Positions 51,570 to 60,155 of a stretch of 64,000 nt of DNA are shown one piece after another. This stretch comes from Naumannella cuiyingiana (GTDB taxonomy: Bacteria > Actinomycetota > Actinomycetes > Propionibacteriales > Propionibacteriaceae): assembly GCF_013408305.1 (NCBI RefSeq), contig NZ_JACBZS010000001.1, positions 124,001-188,000 on the forward strand. The letters are read 5' to 3'. Made by a program: the position numbers and the translations under genes. The notes under the pieces are model-generated. The model was not told where the DNA came from, ran no database searches, and saw nothing but the letters and a program-made list of their open reading frames with translations. Each line of letters starts with the position of its first letter. Position 1 is the first letter of the stretch.

Positions 51570-52493
51570 ATGAACACCAGCAAGCTTCGCACCGGCGGCC
51601 TCACCCTGGCAGCGACCGCGCTCGCCGCGACCGGCGCCCTGGCCCCGACCGCCCTTGCCCCGACCGCCCCGGCGCATGCCGCGGACGGCCAGTCGATCAC
51701 GGTGTACGCCACGGATGTCAACGTCCGCAGCGACGCCACCAGCCAGAGCACCTCCGTGGGCAAGGTCAGTCAGCGCACCGCGGTCTTCACCTGCCAGAAG
51801 GCCGGCGAGACCGTCAGCTCCGACGGCTACACCAACAACCTGTGGTCGCGCAGCGACGAGCTCGGCGGCTACGTGAACAACGTGTTCCTGCAGGGCCCGG
51901 CCGACTTCGGCCTGCCCGCCTGCGACGGCGACTCCGAGCCGACACAGCCGCCGGCGCCCGGGGGCGAGGACGTCACGCTCGACCAGCTCAAGACGCTGTT
52001 CCCGAACGACATCCACGACGAGGCGACGCTGGCCGAGGACCTGGCCAACCTGAACGCCGAGATGAAGGCGGCCGGCATCACCACGCCGGCACGCAAGGCG
52101 GCGTTCCTGGCCACGCTCGCCTCGGAGAGCGGTCTCGCCTACGACCGCGAGGAGGGTGACCAGTCGCACAACCAGCCCTACTGGGGCCGCGGCTACATCC
52201 AGCTCACCACCGCGGACAACTACGCGGACGCGTCGAACGCACTCGGGGTCGACCTCTCCAGCAACCCGGAGCTGGCGATGAGCCGGGACCACAGCGCCAG
52301 GATCGCGACCTGGTACTGGACCGATCGCGACCTGAACGCGGCGGCCGATGCGCTCGACATGGCGGCGGTCAACAAGGGCATCGGCTACCGCGCCAACGAC
52401 GCCGAGGACACCAAGCGCTGCAACAACTTCACTGCCGCGCTGACCCTGTTCAACGGCGGCTCGCTGCCCGGCGAGGTGAACTGCGCCCGCTGA
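51570..52493 (+). CDS. Secreted GH19-like peptidoglycan/chitin hydrolase with N-terminal SH3-like domain
   Basis: Protein of 307 aa. The signal peptide ends near AHA (about residue 37). An SH3b-like domain (40-118) is nearly the same as that of the preceding protein. After a Pro-rich linker, the catalytic domain (about 135-307) has LATLASESGLAYDREEG with Glu186 as likely acid and GRGYIQLTTADNYADAS at 207-223, signatures of GH19/lysozyme-like enzymes. It is shorter than plant-type chitinases and resembles phage-lysin and bacterial muramidase-like GH19 domains. ATG 51570 has AGGAG 6 nt upstream; the ATG at 51564 lies within that RBS. The substrate (chitin or glycan strand) is not fixed. Confidence 0.88.
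   Translation: MNTSKLRTGGLTLAATALAATGALAPTALAPTAPAHAADGQSITVYATDVNVRSDATSQSTSVGKVSQRTAVFTCQKAGETVSSDGYTNNLWSRSDELGGYVNNVFLQGPADFGLPACDGDSEPTQPPAPGGEDVTLDQLKTLFPNDIHDEATLAEDLANLNAEMKAAGITTPARKAAFLATLASESGLAYDREEGDQSHNQPYWGRGYIQLTTADNYADASNALGVDLSSNPELAMSRDHSARIATWYWTDRDLNAAADALDMAAVNKGIGYRANDAEDTKRCNNFTAALTLFNGGSLPGEVNCAR
51687..51923 (+). repeat. SH3-domain coding repeat, copy 2
   Basis: Partner of 51296-51532, at the N-terminus of the GH19-like protein. Differences cluster in two short patches (the RPANF/RTAVF and WSYS/WSRS regions), leaving the rest almost identical. Conserved residues include the domain core and both Cys. Confidence 0.88.
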
Positions 52494-52518
52494 CCGGGAA
52501 CCGCTCCGGCGCACGAGA

Positions 52519-52560
52519 AGCGACGGGGCGGCCGGCGAGAGCCGGCCGCCCCGTTTCGCT
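52519..52560. terminator. Strong bidirectional hairpin terminator
   Basis: A perfect 12-bp stem GGGGCGGCCGGC (52525-52536), GAGA tetraloop (52537-52540), and GCCGGCCGCCCC (52541-52552), extended by flanking pairs including AGCGA (52519-52523) with TCGCT (52556-52560). It sits between the convergent GH19 and yebC genes. The short TTT after the right stem and the reverse-side purines fit a shared actinobacterial terminator without a long U-tract. Confidence 0.8.
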
Positions 52561-52579
52561 GCCCGGGTCGGGCGCGCGC

Positions 52580-53338
52580 TCAGGCGTCGGCCAGCGCGTC
52601 CTCGGGGACGTCGGCATTGGTGTAGACGTTCTGCACGTCGTCGGAGTCCTCGAGCGCGTCGACGATCTTCTCCAGCTTCGCGGCGTCGTCGGCGTCGACG
52701 GTCTGGGTGTAGTCGGGCACGAAGCCGACCTCGGCGGAGTCGTAGTCCAGGCCGGCGGCCTGCACGGCCTTGCGGACCTCGACCAGCTCGTTCGGGCCGG
52801 AGACGATCTCGAACACCTCGCCCAGGTCGTTGACCTCCTCCGGCCCCGCATCGAGCGTGGCCTCCAGCAGGTCGTCCTCGGACACCGCGCGTCCGTCCTG
52901 GTTCTTCTCCAGCACCACCACGCCCTTGCGCTGGAAGATCCGGGCCGTCGAACCGACATCGGCCATCGTGCCTCCGTTGCGCGTCACCGCGACGCGCACG
53001 TCCGAGGCCGACCGGTTGCGATTGTCGGTCAGGCACTCGATCAGCATGGCGATCCCGGCCGGGCCGTACGCCTCGTACATCACGGTCTCGTAGTTGGCCC
53101 CGCCGCCGTCCAGGCCGCCGCCGCGTTTGACCGCGCGGTCGATGTTGTCGTTCGGGACGCTGGACTTCTTCGCCTTCTGGATGGCGTCGTACAGCGTCGG
53201 GTTACCGGCCGGATCGGGGCCGCCCAGCCGGGCCGCCACCTCGACGTTCTTGATCAGCTTGGCGAACAGCTTGCCGCGCTTCGCGTCGATCACGGCCTTC
53301 TTGTGCTTGGTCGTCGCCCATTTGGAGTGTCCACTCAT
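52580..53338 (-). CDS. yebC: YebC/PmpR-family translation factor
   Basis: Protein of 252 aa, the normal length. It starts [23 protein letters not shown], the diagnostic N-terminus, with [13 protein letters not shown] and [22 protein letters not shown] downstream. YebC proteins help ribosomes through polyproline-like stalls and were earlier described as DNA-binding regulators. The start is unambiguous. A TAGGAT -10 box at 53348-53353 overlaps the GNAT stop codon and leaves only a 2-3 nt leader. Normally ruvC follows; here the opposite-strand block separates them. Confidence 0.96.
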   Translation of the reverse strand: MSGHSKWATTKHKKAVIDAKRGKLFAKLIKNVEVAARLGGPDPAGNPTLYDAIQKAKKSSVPNDNIDRAVKRGGGLDGGGANYETVMYEAYGPAGIAMLIECLTDNRNRSASDVRVAVTRNGGTMADVGSTARIFQRKGVVVLEKNQDGRAVSEDDLLEATLDAGPEEVNDLGEVFEIVSGPNELVEVRKAVQAAGLDYDSAEVGFVPDYTQTVDADDAAKLEKIVDALEDSDDVQNVYTNADVPEDALADA

Positions 53339-53347
53339 AACTTGCCC

Positions 53348-53353
53348 ATCCTA
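53348..53353 (-). promoter_or_regulatory. Candidate -10 element for yebC overlapping the upstream stop codon
   Basis: TAGGAT on the minus strand, 9 nt from ATG 53338, so the mRNA is nearly leaderless. The element includes the TAG stop of the GNAT gene. Confidence 0.45.
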
Positions 53354-54337
53354 CTGCTCGCGCCCGTACAACAGCACCGTGTCGGTCACCTCGTAGCCGA
53401 CCGACTCGTACAGCTCGAAACGACGCTCCGTCGCGTCCACGCCGAGGCCGCCGCCGTCCAGCCCGGCGGTGGCGAACGAGGCGAGGGTACGCTGCAGCAA
53501 CGCCCGCGCCACGCCGCGCCCGCGCCAGTCGGGGCGGACGCCCAGCCGGTCGGTCCAGCCCTCCGCATACGCACCCGGGTGTTCCTGGGCGGTCGCGGAG
53601 TTCAGGGCATAGCCGACGACCTCGCCGCGTGACAGCGCGACCCACGACCACTCCGGGCGGGCCGCCCGCCGTTCGATCGACTGGCGCCAGGCGTCGGGCG
53701 GGACCGGCTGGCTGCCCCAGCCCTGCGCGAACGCGTCGTTGTGGGCGAGCCGGACCGGCTCGGACAGCGCCGCGGTGAACGGGACCAGCTCGATGCCCAC
53801 GGGATCGGGCGCGATCGGTCGCTCGCCGGCGCGGTCGAGCTGCACGTGCAGGTCGCTGAACCAGCGCAGCGGTGCGAGCCCGTTGCGTTCGTACAGCCGG
53901 CGGCGGCTGTTCAGGTGCTCATCGGCGTACGCCTCGACCCGCAGGCCGCCGCTCGCCCCGGTCTCGCGGTGGTGTTCCCGGGCGCGGCGGAGCTGCCACT
54001 CGAACACCCCGCGGCCGATCCGGTGGTAGCGCCACGCCGGGTGGACCACGCCGGTCAGCACCACCCGCACCGGGTCCACGTCGCCGGCACGCGGATGGTT
54101 CCAGCCGTACGCCACCACCGAGCCGCCCTCGCTGCCGATCACCGCGTGCTCGGACGGGTCGACCGGCGACTCGTCGAAGTCGGCGCGCAAACGCTCCAGG
54201 CCGTGCCGATCGGCCGGGTCGTCGAGATGTTCGGCGGCGGCGAGGAGGTCGGCCAGCGCCCCGAGGTCGTCGCGGCGCAGCGGGCGCCAGTCCAGATCCG
54301 TGCGCGCGAGATCGCTGTGGGCGAGATCCTGGATCAC
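53351..54337 (-). CDS. Tandem GNAT acetyltransferase
   Basis: Protein of 328 aa with two GNAT domains. The second is complete, with the acetyl-CoA loop VRPDWRGRGVARALLQRTL and the ending YESVGYEVTDTVLLY. The first has VHPAWRYHRIGRGVFEWQL in the equivalent place and is less canonical, so may be degenerate. A GTG at 54337 is preferred, with AGGAGG 7 nt upstream; the ATG at 54370 lies upstream of that RBS. The pattern resembles mycothiol synthase-like and other two-domain GNATs, but MshD-specific features were not established. The substrate is unknown. Confidence 0.85.
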   Translation of the reverse strand: MIQDLAHSDLARTDLDWRPLRRDDLGALADLLAAAEHLDDPADRHGLERLRADFDESPVDPSEHAVIGSEGGSVVAYGWNHPRAGDVDPVRVVLTGVVHPAWRYHRIGRGVFEWQLRRAREHHRETGASGGLRVEAYADEHLNSRRRLYERNGLAPLRWFSDLHVQLDRAGERPIAPDPVGIELVPFTAALSEPVRLAHNDAFAQGWGSQPVPPDAWRQSIERRAARPEWSWVALSRGEVVGYALNSATAQEHPGAYAEGWTDRLGVRPDWRGRGVARALLQRTLASFATAGLDGGGLGVDATERRFELYESVGYEVTDTVLLYGREQ

Positions 54338-54368
54338 CGTTGATCCTCCTCGGTTGTCGACAATGCCC

Positions 54369-54374
54369 ACCCTA
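54369..54374 (-). promoter_or_regulatory. Candidate -10 element for the GNAT gene
   Basis: TAGGGT on the minus strand, about 24 nt of leader including AGGAGG. It supports the GTG start at 54337. Confidence 0.4.
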
Positions 54375-54414
54375 TGTCCGACGGGGTCGGGCGCCTATGG
54401 TCGCGGCCGACCGG

Positions 54415-55020
54415 TCAGCGATCCGGCCCGACCCGGGCATCGATCACCGCGGCCAGCGCGGCGAGCACCCCCTCGGTGACCGCGCCGGCGTCGTCGCCGG
54501 CATCGAGCCGCGCGAAACCCGCATCCACGAGCTGGTGCGTCATCGCCACGAGCAGCGCGAGATCGGCGGGCCTCCCGGGTCCGAGCAGTTCGCGCCACGC
54601 CCCCGTGACCGCGTCGCTGCCCGCATGGACGTCGGCGAGTTCGCGGCGAAGCTGCTCCGGCAGCGCCCCCTCGCGCGCGATGCCCATCAACCAGCCGTGG
54701 CCGGACCGTGCGGCCTGGTCCAGGTTGCCGCGCGCCCAGGCGAGCAGTCGCTCCCGGGCGTCGTCGCGGCCGGCGACGGCGGCGTCGACGGCGGCCAACC
54801 AGGGCGGCAGGTGCCGGGTCAGCACGAGGCCGCGCAACTCGTCCACCGAGCGCACATAGCTGTAGAGCGAGTTGCGGGCGATCCCGACCTCACGGCTGAC
54901 CGCCGCCGCGGTCAGCGCACCCGGGCCGCCGCTGCGCATGATCGTCTCGGCCGCGTCGATCAGCGCCGCGAGCACGCGCTCGTGGTGTTCCTGGACGGTG
55001 GGGGCGGCGATCCGCGGCAT
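54415..55020 (-). CDS. TetR-family transcriptional regulator
   Basis: Protein of 201 aa. The N-terminal HTH spans about residues 13-60 (ALIDAAETIMRSGGPGALTA, then AAVSREVGIARNSLYSYVRS), followed by a ligand domain rich in helices. ATG 55020 (MPRIAAPT) is chosen; a longer ORF with an ATG at 55116 would overlap the operator. A TAGGGT -10 box ends 7 nt upstream, so the mRNA is likely leaderless. It is divergent from a DUF2871 membrane gene, with palindromic sites between, which suggests local repression. The ligand is unknown. Confidence 0.9.
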   Translation of the reverse strand: MPRIAAPTVQEHHERVLAALIDAAETIMRSGGPGALTAAAVSREVGIARNSLYSYVRSVDELRGLVLTRHLPPWLAAVDAAVAGRDDARERLLAWARGNLDQAARSGHGWLMGIAREGALPEQLRRELADVHAGSDAVTGAWRELLGPGRPADLALLVAMTHQLVDAGFARLDAGDDAGAVTEGVLAALAAVIDARVGPDR

Positions 55021-55027
55021 GCCGGAC

Positions 55028-55033
55028 ACCCTA
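55028..55033 (-). promoter_or_regulatory. Candidate -10 element, leaderless tetR-type gene
   Basis: TAGGGT on the minus strand, 7 nt before ATG 55020. Confidence 0.5.
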
Positions 55034-55049
55034 CCGCCGGGATTTGTTC

Positions 55050-55088
55050 CCGACACCCGCGTCGGTATGATGCCGACACAGGTGTCGG
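55050..55088. promoter_or_regulatory. Twin TetR operator
   Basis: CCGACAC-AG-GTGTCGG (55073-55088) is a perfect 7-bp dyad. A second, imperfect copy CCGACACCCGCGTCGG lies at 55050-55065, 23 bp away centre to centre. Both sit between the divergent TetR and DUF2871 genes and flank the expected promoters. This is the normal layout of a TetR autoregulated pair; the TetR protein as binder is inferred. Confidence 0.65.
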
Positions 55089-55118
55089 AAACTGTCCGGC
55101 CGAACGAGAGGAACATCG

Positions 55119-55571
55119 ATGGGACGAAAGATCTATCTGGCCACGGCTGTCTGGACCGCGCTCGGCCTGGCCAGCGGGCTGTTCTACCGCGAGTTCACCA
55201 AGCTGAACGGGTTCACCGGCGACACCCAGCTCGCCGTCGCCCACACGCACGCGCTCGCCCTGGGCACCACGGTGGGGCTGGTGGTGCTCGGCCTGCGTCA
55301 GGTGTTCGGGCTGACCGGACGCCGGTTCGCCGCCTGGTTCTGGCTGTGGAACGCGGGTCTCGCGCTGACCTTCGGCACGCTCGTGGCAAAGGGCTCGCTG
55401 CAGGTGCTCGGCAGCGCCGCCGCCGACTCCAAGATGCTCGCCGGCATTGCCGGGCTGGGCCACATGAGCCTGACCGCGGCGCTCGTGCTGCTCTTCCTCG
55501 CGCTCGCCCCGCGGCTGCGCTCCGACGCCGCGCTCCGCGGCGACGACGCCGCCGCGCTCGCGACGCGCTGA
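55119..55571 (+). CDS. DUF2871 family four-helix membrane protein
   Basis: Protein of 150 aa with four hydrophobic segments (ATAVWTALGLASGLFYREF, LALGTTVGLVVLGLRQVF, FWLWNAGLALTFGTL, ALVLLFLAL). Conserved His residues in AVAHTHALALG and LGHMSLTA are a hallmark of DUF2871 and recall heme or metal-binding membrane helices. GAGAGGAA lies about 6 nt before the ATG. It is under a putative TetR-controlled promoter. Function unknown. Confidence 0.85.
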   Translation: MGRKIYLATAVWTALGLASGLFYREFTKLNGFTGDTQLAVAHTHALALGTTVGLVVLGLRQVFGLTGRRFAAWFWLWNAGLALTFGTLVAKGSLQVLGSAAADSKMLAGIAGLGHMSLTAALVLLFLALAPRLRSDAALRGDDAAALATR

Positions 55572-55577
55572 GCGGGC

Positions 55578-58049
55578 TCAGCGCCAGACAGTGCTGCCGC
55601 GCCGGGCGAGCACGGGGCTGACCGGCCGGCGCTCGCGGCCCAGCCGGGCCTCCGCGTCCTCGACCACCGGGCGTACCCGGGTCCACTCGACCATCGGCCA
55701 ACCCTGCGCATCGGCGACCCGGAGCAGGCCGAGGTCCGGGCACACCGCCACCGGCCGGCCGACCGCGCTGAGCATCGGCTCGTCGGCATGGGAGTCGGCA
55801 TAGGCGTAGCTGCGGTCCAGGTCGATCCCGTGCAACTGCGCGTAGTGCCGCAGCCACGCGCCGCGCGACTCCCCCACCATCGGCGGACCGGTCAGGAATC
55901 CGGTGCAGATGCCGTCGTCGTCGGTCTCCAGGTCGGCGGCCACGATCACGTCGAAGTAGCGGCGCAGCGGACGGGTCAGCGGGCGGATCACGCCGGTGAT
56001 CAACACCGTGGTGTGCCCCGCGGCCCGGTGCTCCTCGACGCGACGCAGTGCATCGGGCGACAACCGGCCGAGGATCTGCCCATCCAGCTCGGTGTCGACG
56101 AGGCGATCGAGCGCGGCCAGATCGGCCCCGGCGTAGCGGCGGTAGAAGCTGCGCAGGAACGTGCCGCGGTCCCGGCTCTCCGCCACCAGGTAGTCCGGCA
56201 CCCGGCGGGCGAGCGCGGCGACCTCGCCGAGCCGACCGGCCGGACCCAGCTCGGGCAGCCGCGCCCACAGATAGGTCTCGACGACATTCGTCGCCAGCAT
56301 GGTGCCGTCCAGGTCGAAGGCGGCCAGGACATCGGTGGCCTTCGGCAACGGGGCGGCACCCCGGGCGACCTTTTCCTGGCGGGAGCGTCGGTGCTCGCCG
56401 CGACGCACGGGCGCGGTGACGCTCGGCGCGTGCACCTCGCCCATGTAGTGCCGCCAGTCATAGGCCCCGGAGTCGAACGCCCAGTCCGCCGCATCGGCAG
56501 GGTCGAGCGAGCGGTGCAGCGCGAGCGTGTGATCGTCGACGAAGTGCAGTTCGGACTGCAGGTACTCCCCGTACAGGGTCAGGTAGCGCTCCAGGAACTC
56601 CAGCTCGGCGCTGGCCTTGTCCACCCGGCGGGCGAGCTCACGCGTGGTCCGCGATCGGGGCAGGAAGCGCAGCGCCCCGCGGGCGGCGTCCACCCCGGTC
56701 CGGTACCAGCGCAGCTTCCGGTCGACCGCAGCGGCGCCGGGGAAGTCCCATTCGGGCAGTTCCGGATTCTTGCCGTTGATCTCGAACGGATGCTCCTGGA
56801 AGTACGCGCGGATGATCTGGTAGATCCGCGAGTAGGTCAGCGGATTGCGCGCCCCGGAGTTGAGATGGAAGTACTCCGGACGGCCCACCTCGGGGTCGGT
56901 GGCACAGACCGCCAGCGTGGCGTTGACGACGAGGTCGACCGGAATGATGTCGATCACCGAGTCGGGCGACGCCGGGAACTCCGGCATCTGGCCCTTGCCG
57001 TAGGCCATGATCAGCGGCTCGGCCATCTTGAAGCCCTCGATCCAGCCCGGGTAGGGCTGGCTCAGCGCCGACTCGACGATCGCCGGCCGGACGATGCTGA
57101 CCTTGATCGACGAGCCCAGATCCTCCACCGCCCGCTCGGCCATCGCCTTCGCGAACGTGTAGACATCGGTCCAGCCCAGCGACCGGGCGCGCTCGGTGCC
57201 GGCCTCGACGAGCCGCTCGGCGACCCATTCCAGCCGGCGCCGCTCGGTGTCGCGGGAGGTGGTCAGGTACCCGGCCTTGCGGTGGTCGCGCTCGGCCGCG
57301 CGGCGCAGCTCGGCCAGTTGGCCCGGGGTGCGGGACTGCTTCTCGATGGTCTCGCTCATCTCCATCGCCTGAGCGGTCTCGGCCAGATAGTCGACATCGT
57401 GGTCGTGCGCGGCCTCGGGGATCGCGCCGCGGCGGCGGCCCGCGGTGTAGGCGGTGGAGACGTGGACATAGTGCGGTACGCGGTCCAGCGTCCCGTCGGG
57501 ACCGGTGCACGCCTCGATGGTCCGCTCGATCAGCGCCCGGGTGCCCAACACATTGGTGCTGAAGGCCTTGTCGATGGGCGGGTCGAAGGACACATCGCCG
57601 GCGCAGTGCAGGACGATGTCGAGGTCTCGCGGCAGCGCCGGCACGTCCGGCAGATCGCCCGCGATCACCTCGATCCGGTCGGCCAGCAGGTTGGCCACCC
57701 CGTCCGGCCGCTCGGGCGTGGCGGCGGCCTCGCGCGCGGAGGCGAAGATGCTCTTCTGCAGCAGGGCGCGGACCCGGGTCTCCGCCGGCCGCTTGCCCTT
57801 CGGGCGTACCAACAACGCCACCTTCGTGTCGGGCAGCTGCGTCAGGATCTTCCACAACAACAACTCACCGATGAAGCCGGTGACGCCGGTCATCACGATC
57901 TTCTTGCCGCCCAACAGCTCGGCGAGTCGCCCGTCCAGGACCGTCCCCGTCGGCTGGCCGGGGGCGACGCCGAAGCTGGCCGCGGGCGCGTGCTCGCCGA
58001 ACCCCGCGTGGCCGGAGTCGGGGCTGTCCGGCGGGGCGCTCGACGTCAT
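55578..58049 (-). CDS. Fatty acyl-CoA reductase-HAD phosphatase fusion
   Basis: Protein of 823 aa. Residues about 45-400 are an extended SDR/NAD_binding_4 domain: [18 protein letters not shown] with the cofactor loop TGVTGFIG (54-61), Ser198 in HVSTAYT and a YXXXK active site YTFAK (297-301). Residues about 440-545 match the FAR C-terminal (Sterile) domain. After a basic linker (548-572), residues 575-775 are a HAD-IB hydrolase: nucleophile DLDGT (579-583), motif II Thr685 in LITGV, and acidic pair in DSHADEPML. The likely reaction is reduction of an acyl-CoA or acyl carrier substrate to aldehyde or alcohol, plus phosphate removal. Its ATG overlaps the priA stop by 4 bp. The combination is unusual and its product is unknown. 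Confidence 0.85.
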   Translation of the reverse strand: MTSSAPPDSPDSGHAGFGEHAPAASFGVAPGQPTGTVLDGRLAELLGGKKIVMTGVTGFIGELLLWKILTQLPDTKVALLVRPKGKRPAETRVRALLQKSIFASAREAAATPERPDGVANLLADRIEVIAGDLPDVPALPRDLDIVLHCAGDVSFDPPIDKAFSTNVLGTRALIERTIEACTGPDGTLDRVPHYVHVSTAYTAGRRRGAIPEAAHDHDVDYLAETAQAMEMSETIEKQSRTPGQLAELRRAAERDHRKAGYLTTSRDTERRRLEWVAERLVEAGTERARSLGWTDVYTFAKAMAERAVEDLGSSIKVSIVRPAIVESALSQPYPGWIEGFKMAEPLIMAYGKGQMPEFPASPDSVIDIIPVDLVVNATLAVCATDPEVGRPEYFHLNSGARNPLTYSRIYQIIRAYFQEHPFEINGKNPELPEWDFPGAAAVDRKLRWYRTGVDAARGALRFLPRSRTTRELARRVDKASAELEFLERYLTLYGEYLQSELHFVDDHTLALHRSLDPADAADWAFDSGAYDWRHYMGEVHAPSVTAPVRRGEHRRSRQEKVARGAAPLPKATDVLAAFDLDGTMLATNVVETYLWARLPELGPAGRLGEVAALARRVPDYLVAESRDRGTFLRSFYRRYAGADLAALDRLVDTELDGQILGRLSPDALRRVEEHRAAGHTTVLITGVIRPLTRPLRRYFDVIVAADLETDDDGICTGFLTGPPMVGESRGAWLRHYAQLHGIDLDRSYAYADSHADEPMLSAVGRPVAVCPDLGLLRVADAQGWPMVEWTRVRPVVEDAEARLGRERRPVSPVLARRGSTVWR

Positions 58050-58831
58050 CTGGGCTGCTCTCCTTCGGCGGATGTCGCACCGGCGGGGTCCGGGCCGGCG
58101 GGCTCGGCGCCCCGGCAGATCGCCAGCGCGTCGGGCAGGGAGAAGTTACCGACATACAGGGCGGTTCCGACAATCGCGCCCTCCACGCCGATCGGCACCA
58201 GGCCCCGCAGACGCCGCAGGTCCTCCAGCGTGGACACGCCACCGCTGGCCACGACGGCGGCGTCCGTGCGGGCACAGATGTTGCCGAGCAGTTCGTAGTT
58301 GGGCCCGGACAACATGCCGTCGGAGGCGACATCGGTGACCACGAAGCGCGCGCAGCCCGCCTCGGACAGCCTGGCCAGCGTGGCGTAGACGTCGCCACCC
58401 TCGCGGGTCCAGCCGCGGGCGGCGAGTCGGTCGTTGCGCACGTCCAGCCCGATGGCGATCCGGTCGCCGTGCGCGGCGATGATCTCCTCGCACCAGTCCG
58501 GGTTCTCCAGCGCGGCGGTGCCGATGTTCACCCGGCGGCAGCCGGTCGCCAGGGCCCGCTCCAGGCTGGCATCGTCGCGGATGCCCCCGGACAGCTCGAC
58601 CTGCAGGTCCATGGCCGCGACCACCTCGGCGATCACCTCGGCATTGTCGCCGCGGCCGAACGCCGCATCGAGGTCGACCAGGTGGATCCACTCCGCGCCG
58701 CCGTCCTGCCAACGCCGCGCGGCCGCCAACGGATCGCCGAACACCTTCTCGGTGCCGTCGACGCCCTGGACAAGCTGGACGGCCTGACCGCCCTTGACGT
58801 CGACGGCGGGCAACAGCTCGAGTTGAAGCAC
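58046..58831 (-). CDS. priA: PriA: bifunctional phosphoribosyl isomerase (HisA/TrpF)
   Basis: TIM-barrel protein of 261 aa. Catalytic Asp11 is in [10 protein letters not shown], and [22 protein letters not shown] and [16 protein letters not shown] are barrel signatures. In actinobacteria this HisA homologue usually also performs the TrpF reaction as PriA, and GWTR(E/D)GGD with Arg is typical of it; the dual function here is inferred. It starts at a GTG; a TAGGGT -10 element at 58838-58843 ends 6 nt before it, so an internal leaderless promoter is likely. The C-terminal ~20 residues are an Ala/Glu-rich extension that overlaps the FAR-HAD gene. Confidence 0.93.
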   Translation of the reverse strand: MLQLELLPAVDVKGGQAVQLVQGVDGTEKVFGDPLAAARRWQDGGAEWIHLVDLDAAFGRGDNAEVIAEVVAAMDLQVELSGGIRDDASLERALATGCRRVNIGTAALENPDWCEEIIAAHGDRIAIGLDVRNDRLAARGWTREGGDVYATLARLSEAGCARFVVTDVASDGMLSGPNYELLGNICARTDAAVVASGGVSTLEDLRRLRGLVPIGVEGAIVGTALYVGNFSLPDALAICRGAEPAGPDPAGATSAEGEQPR

Positions 58832-58837
58832 CAGCCG

Positions 58838-58843
58838 ACCCTA
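58838..58843 (-). promoter_or_regulatory. Candidate -10 element, internal leaderless priA promoter
   Basis: TAGGGT on the minus strand with 6 nt to the GTG at 58831. It lies in the 56-bp gap after hisH, so priA and FAR-HAD could be transcribed apart from hisDCBH. Confidence 0.45.
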
Positions 58844-58887
58844 CTCGACACCGGCCGGGCCGGACCGCCACGACAGGACAGGGCGCC

Positions 58888-59544
58888 TCAGCCGGCCGGG
58901 ACCAGGCTGTCGACCCAGTTGTGCAGCAGCCGCGCACCGGCCTCGCCGGACTTCTCCGGGTGGAACTGGGTGCTGGCCAACGCCCCCCACTCCACCGCGG
59001 CGACGAACCGGTCGCCGTCGTGCTCGGCCCAGGTGACCACCGCGTCGCCGGGCAGCCCCGCCGCCTCGCGCACCGCATAGCTGTGCACGAAGTAGAAGCG
59101 CTCGTCCGCCACCTGGTCGAACAGCCGGCTGCCGGCGCCCGGTTGCACGGTGTTCCAGCCGATGTGCGGCAGCCGCCGGGCCTGGAGTCGCTCGACCGTC
59201 CCCGGATAGATCTGGCAGCCGGTGCTGGCGACGCCGTGCTCGACGCCGCTGGTGAAGAGCACCTGGTGTCCGACACAGATGCCGAGCACCGGGCGGGAGG
59301 CGGCCAACCGGTCCGCGATCAGGCTCGGGCCGTCGACACTGACCAGGCCGTCCATGCAGGCGGCGAAGGCGCCCACACCGGGCACCACCAGGCCGTCCGC
59401 GGCGGCCACCGCCTCCGGGTCGGCGGTGATCTCGACCTCGGCGCCCGCCGCGGCGAGCGCGCGGGAGGCCGAGTGCAGATTGCCGGATCCGTAGTCGAGC
59501 AGGACGACCCGCGGCCCGCGCAGCAGGCCGAGGGCCGACGTCAC
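58888..59544 (-). CDS. hisH: Imidazole glycerol phosphate synthase glutamine amidotransferase subunit HisH
   Basis: Class I glutamine amidotransferase of 218 aa. It supplies ammonia to HisF. Triad: nucleophile Cys in [11 protein letters not shown], then His and Glu in [10 protein letters not shown]. The N-terminal [17 protein letters not shown] is typical. A GTG at 59544 overlaps the hisB stop by 4 bp. hisF is not present in this window; a separate location is required. Confidence 0.95.
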   Translation of the reverse strand: MTSALGLLRGPRVVLLDYGSGNLHSASRALAAAGAEVEITADPEAVAAADGLVVPGVGAFAACMDGLVSVDGPSLIADRLAASRPVLGICVGHQVLFTSGVEHGVASTGCQIYPGTVERLQARRLPHIGWNTVQPGAGSRLFDQVADERFYFVHSYAVREAAGLPGDAVVTWAEHDGDRFVAAVEWGALASTQFHPEKSGEAGARLLHNWVDSLVPAG

Positions 59545-60155
59545 AACGCACCCTTGGTGCTGGGCACCCCGTCGACCCGGGGATCCGGCTCGACCGCCGC
59601 CCGCAGCGCGCGGGCCAGCGCCTTGTACTGGGCCTCGGCGATGTGGTGCGGGTCGCGCCCGGCCAGCAGCCGCAGGTGGACGCAGATGCCCGCATGGTGG
59701 GCGATCGACTCGACGACATGCGCGGTCAGCGACCCGGGATAGGGCACCTGTCCGCGGCCGCCGCCGATCAGGGCGTACGCCTGCAGCTCCGGTTCCCCGG
59801 ACACGACGCTGTACGGCCGCCCGGAGGCATCCACCACGCAGTGCGCCAGCGCCTCGTCCAGCGGGACCGTGGCGTCGCCGAAGCGGCGGATGCCGGCCTT
59901 GTCGCCCAGCGCCTCGCGGATCGCCTGCCCGAGCACGATCGCCGTGTCCTCGACGCTGTGGTGCGCATCGACCTCGACATCGCCCACGGTCTCGATCTGC
60001 AGGTCGATCAGCGAGTGCTTGCCGAGCGCGGTCAGCATGTGGTCGAAGAACGGTACGCCGGTGCTGATCGCGGTCCGGCCCGTCCCGTCCAGGTCGACGC
60101 GGACCGTGACGCGCGATTCCGCCGTCTCGCGGGTCAGTTCGGCGGTGCGGCTCAT
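59541..60155 (-). CDS. hisB: Imidazoleglycerol-phosphate dehydratase
   Basis: Enzyme of 204 aa that dehydrates imidazoleglycerol phosphate. The Mn-binding histidine motifs [12 protein letters not shown] (64-75) and [12 protein letters not shown] are present, with [12 protein letters not shown] near 36-47. It is monofunctional, without the phosphatase domain of enteric HisB. ATG 60155 overlaps the hisC stop by 4 bp. Length is normal. Confidence 0.96.
   Translation of the reverse strand: MSRTAELTRETAESRVTVRVDLDGTGRTAISTGVPFFDHMLTALGKHSLIDLQIETVGDVEVDAHHSVEDTAIVLGQAIREALGDKAGIRRFGDATVPLDEALAHCVVDASGRPYSVVSGEPELQAYALIGGGRGQVPYPGSLTAHVVESIAHHAGICVHLRLLAGRDPHHIAEAQYKALARALRAAVEPDPRVDGVPSTKGAL

Noticed and set aside
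55021-55116. Longer TetR start at 55116
   Set aside because: The extension would run through both operators and the -10 box, and is unlike TetR N-termini.
55788-58298. 836-codon plus-strand frame opposite the FAR-HAD gene
   Set aside because: The minus strand shows clear domains and catalytic motifs; the plus frame shows none.
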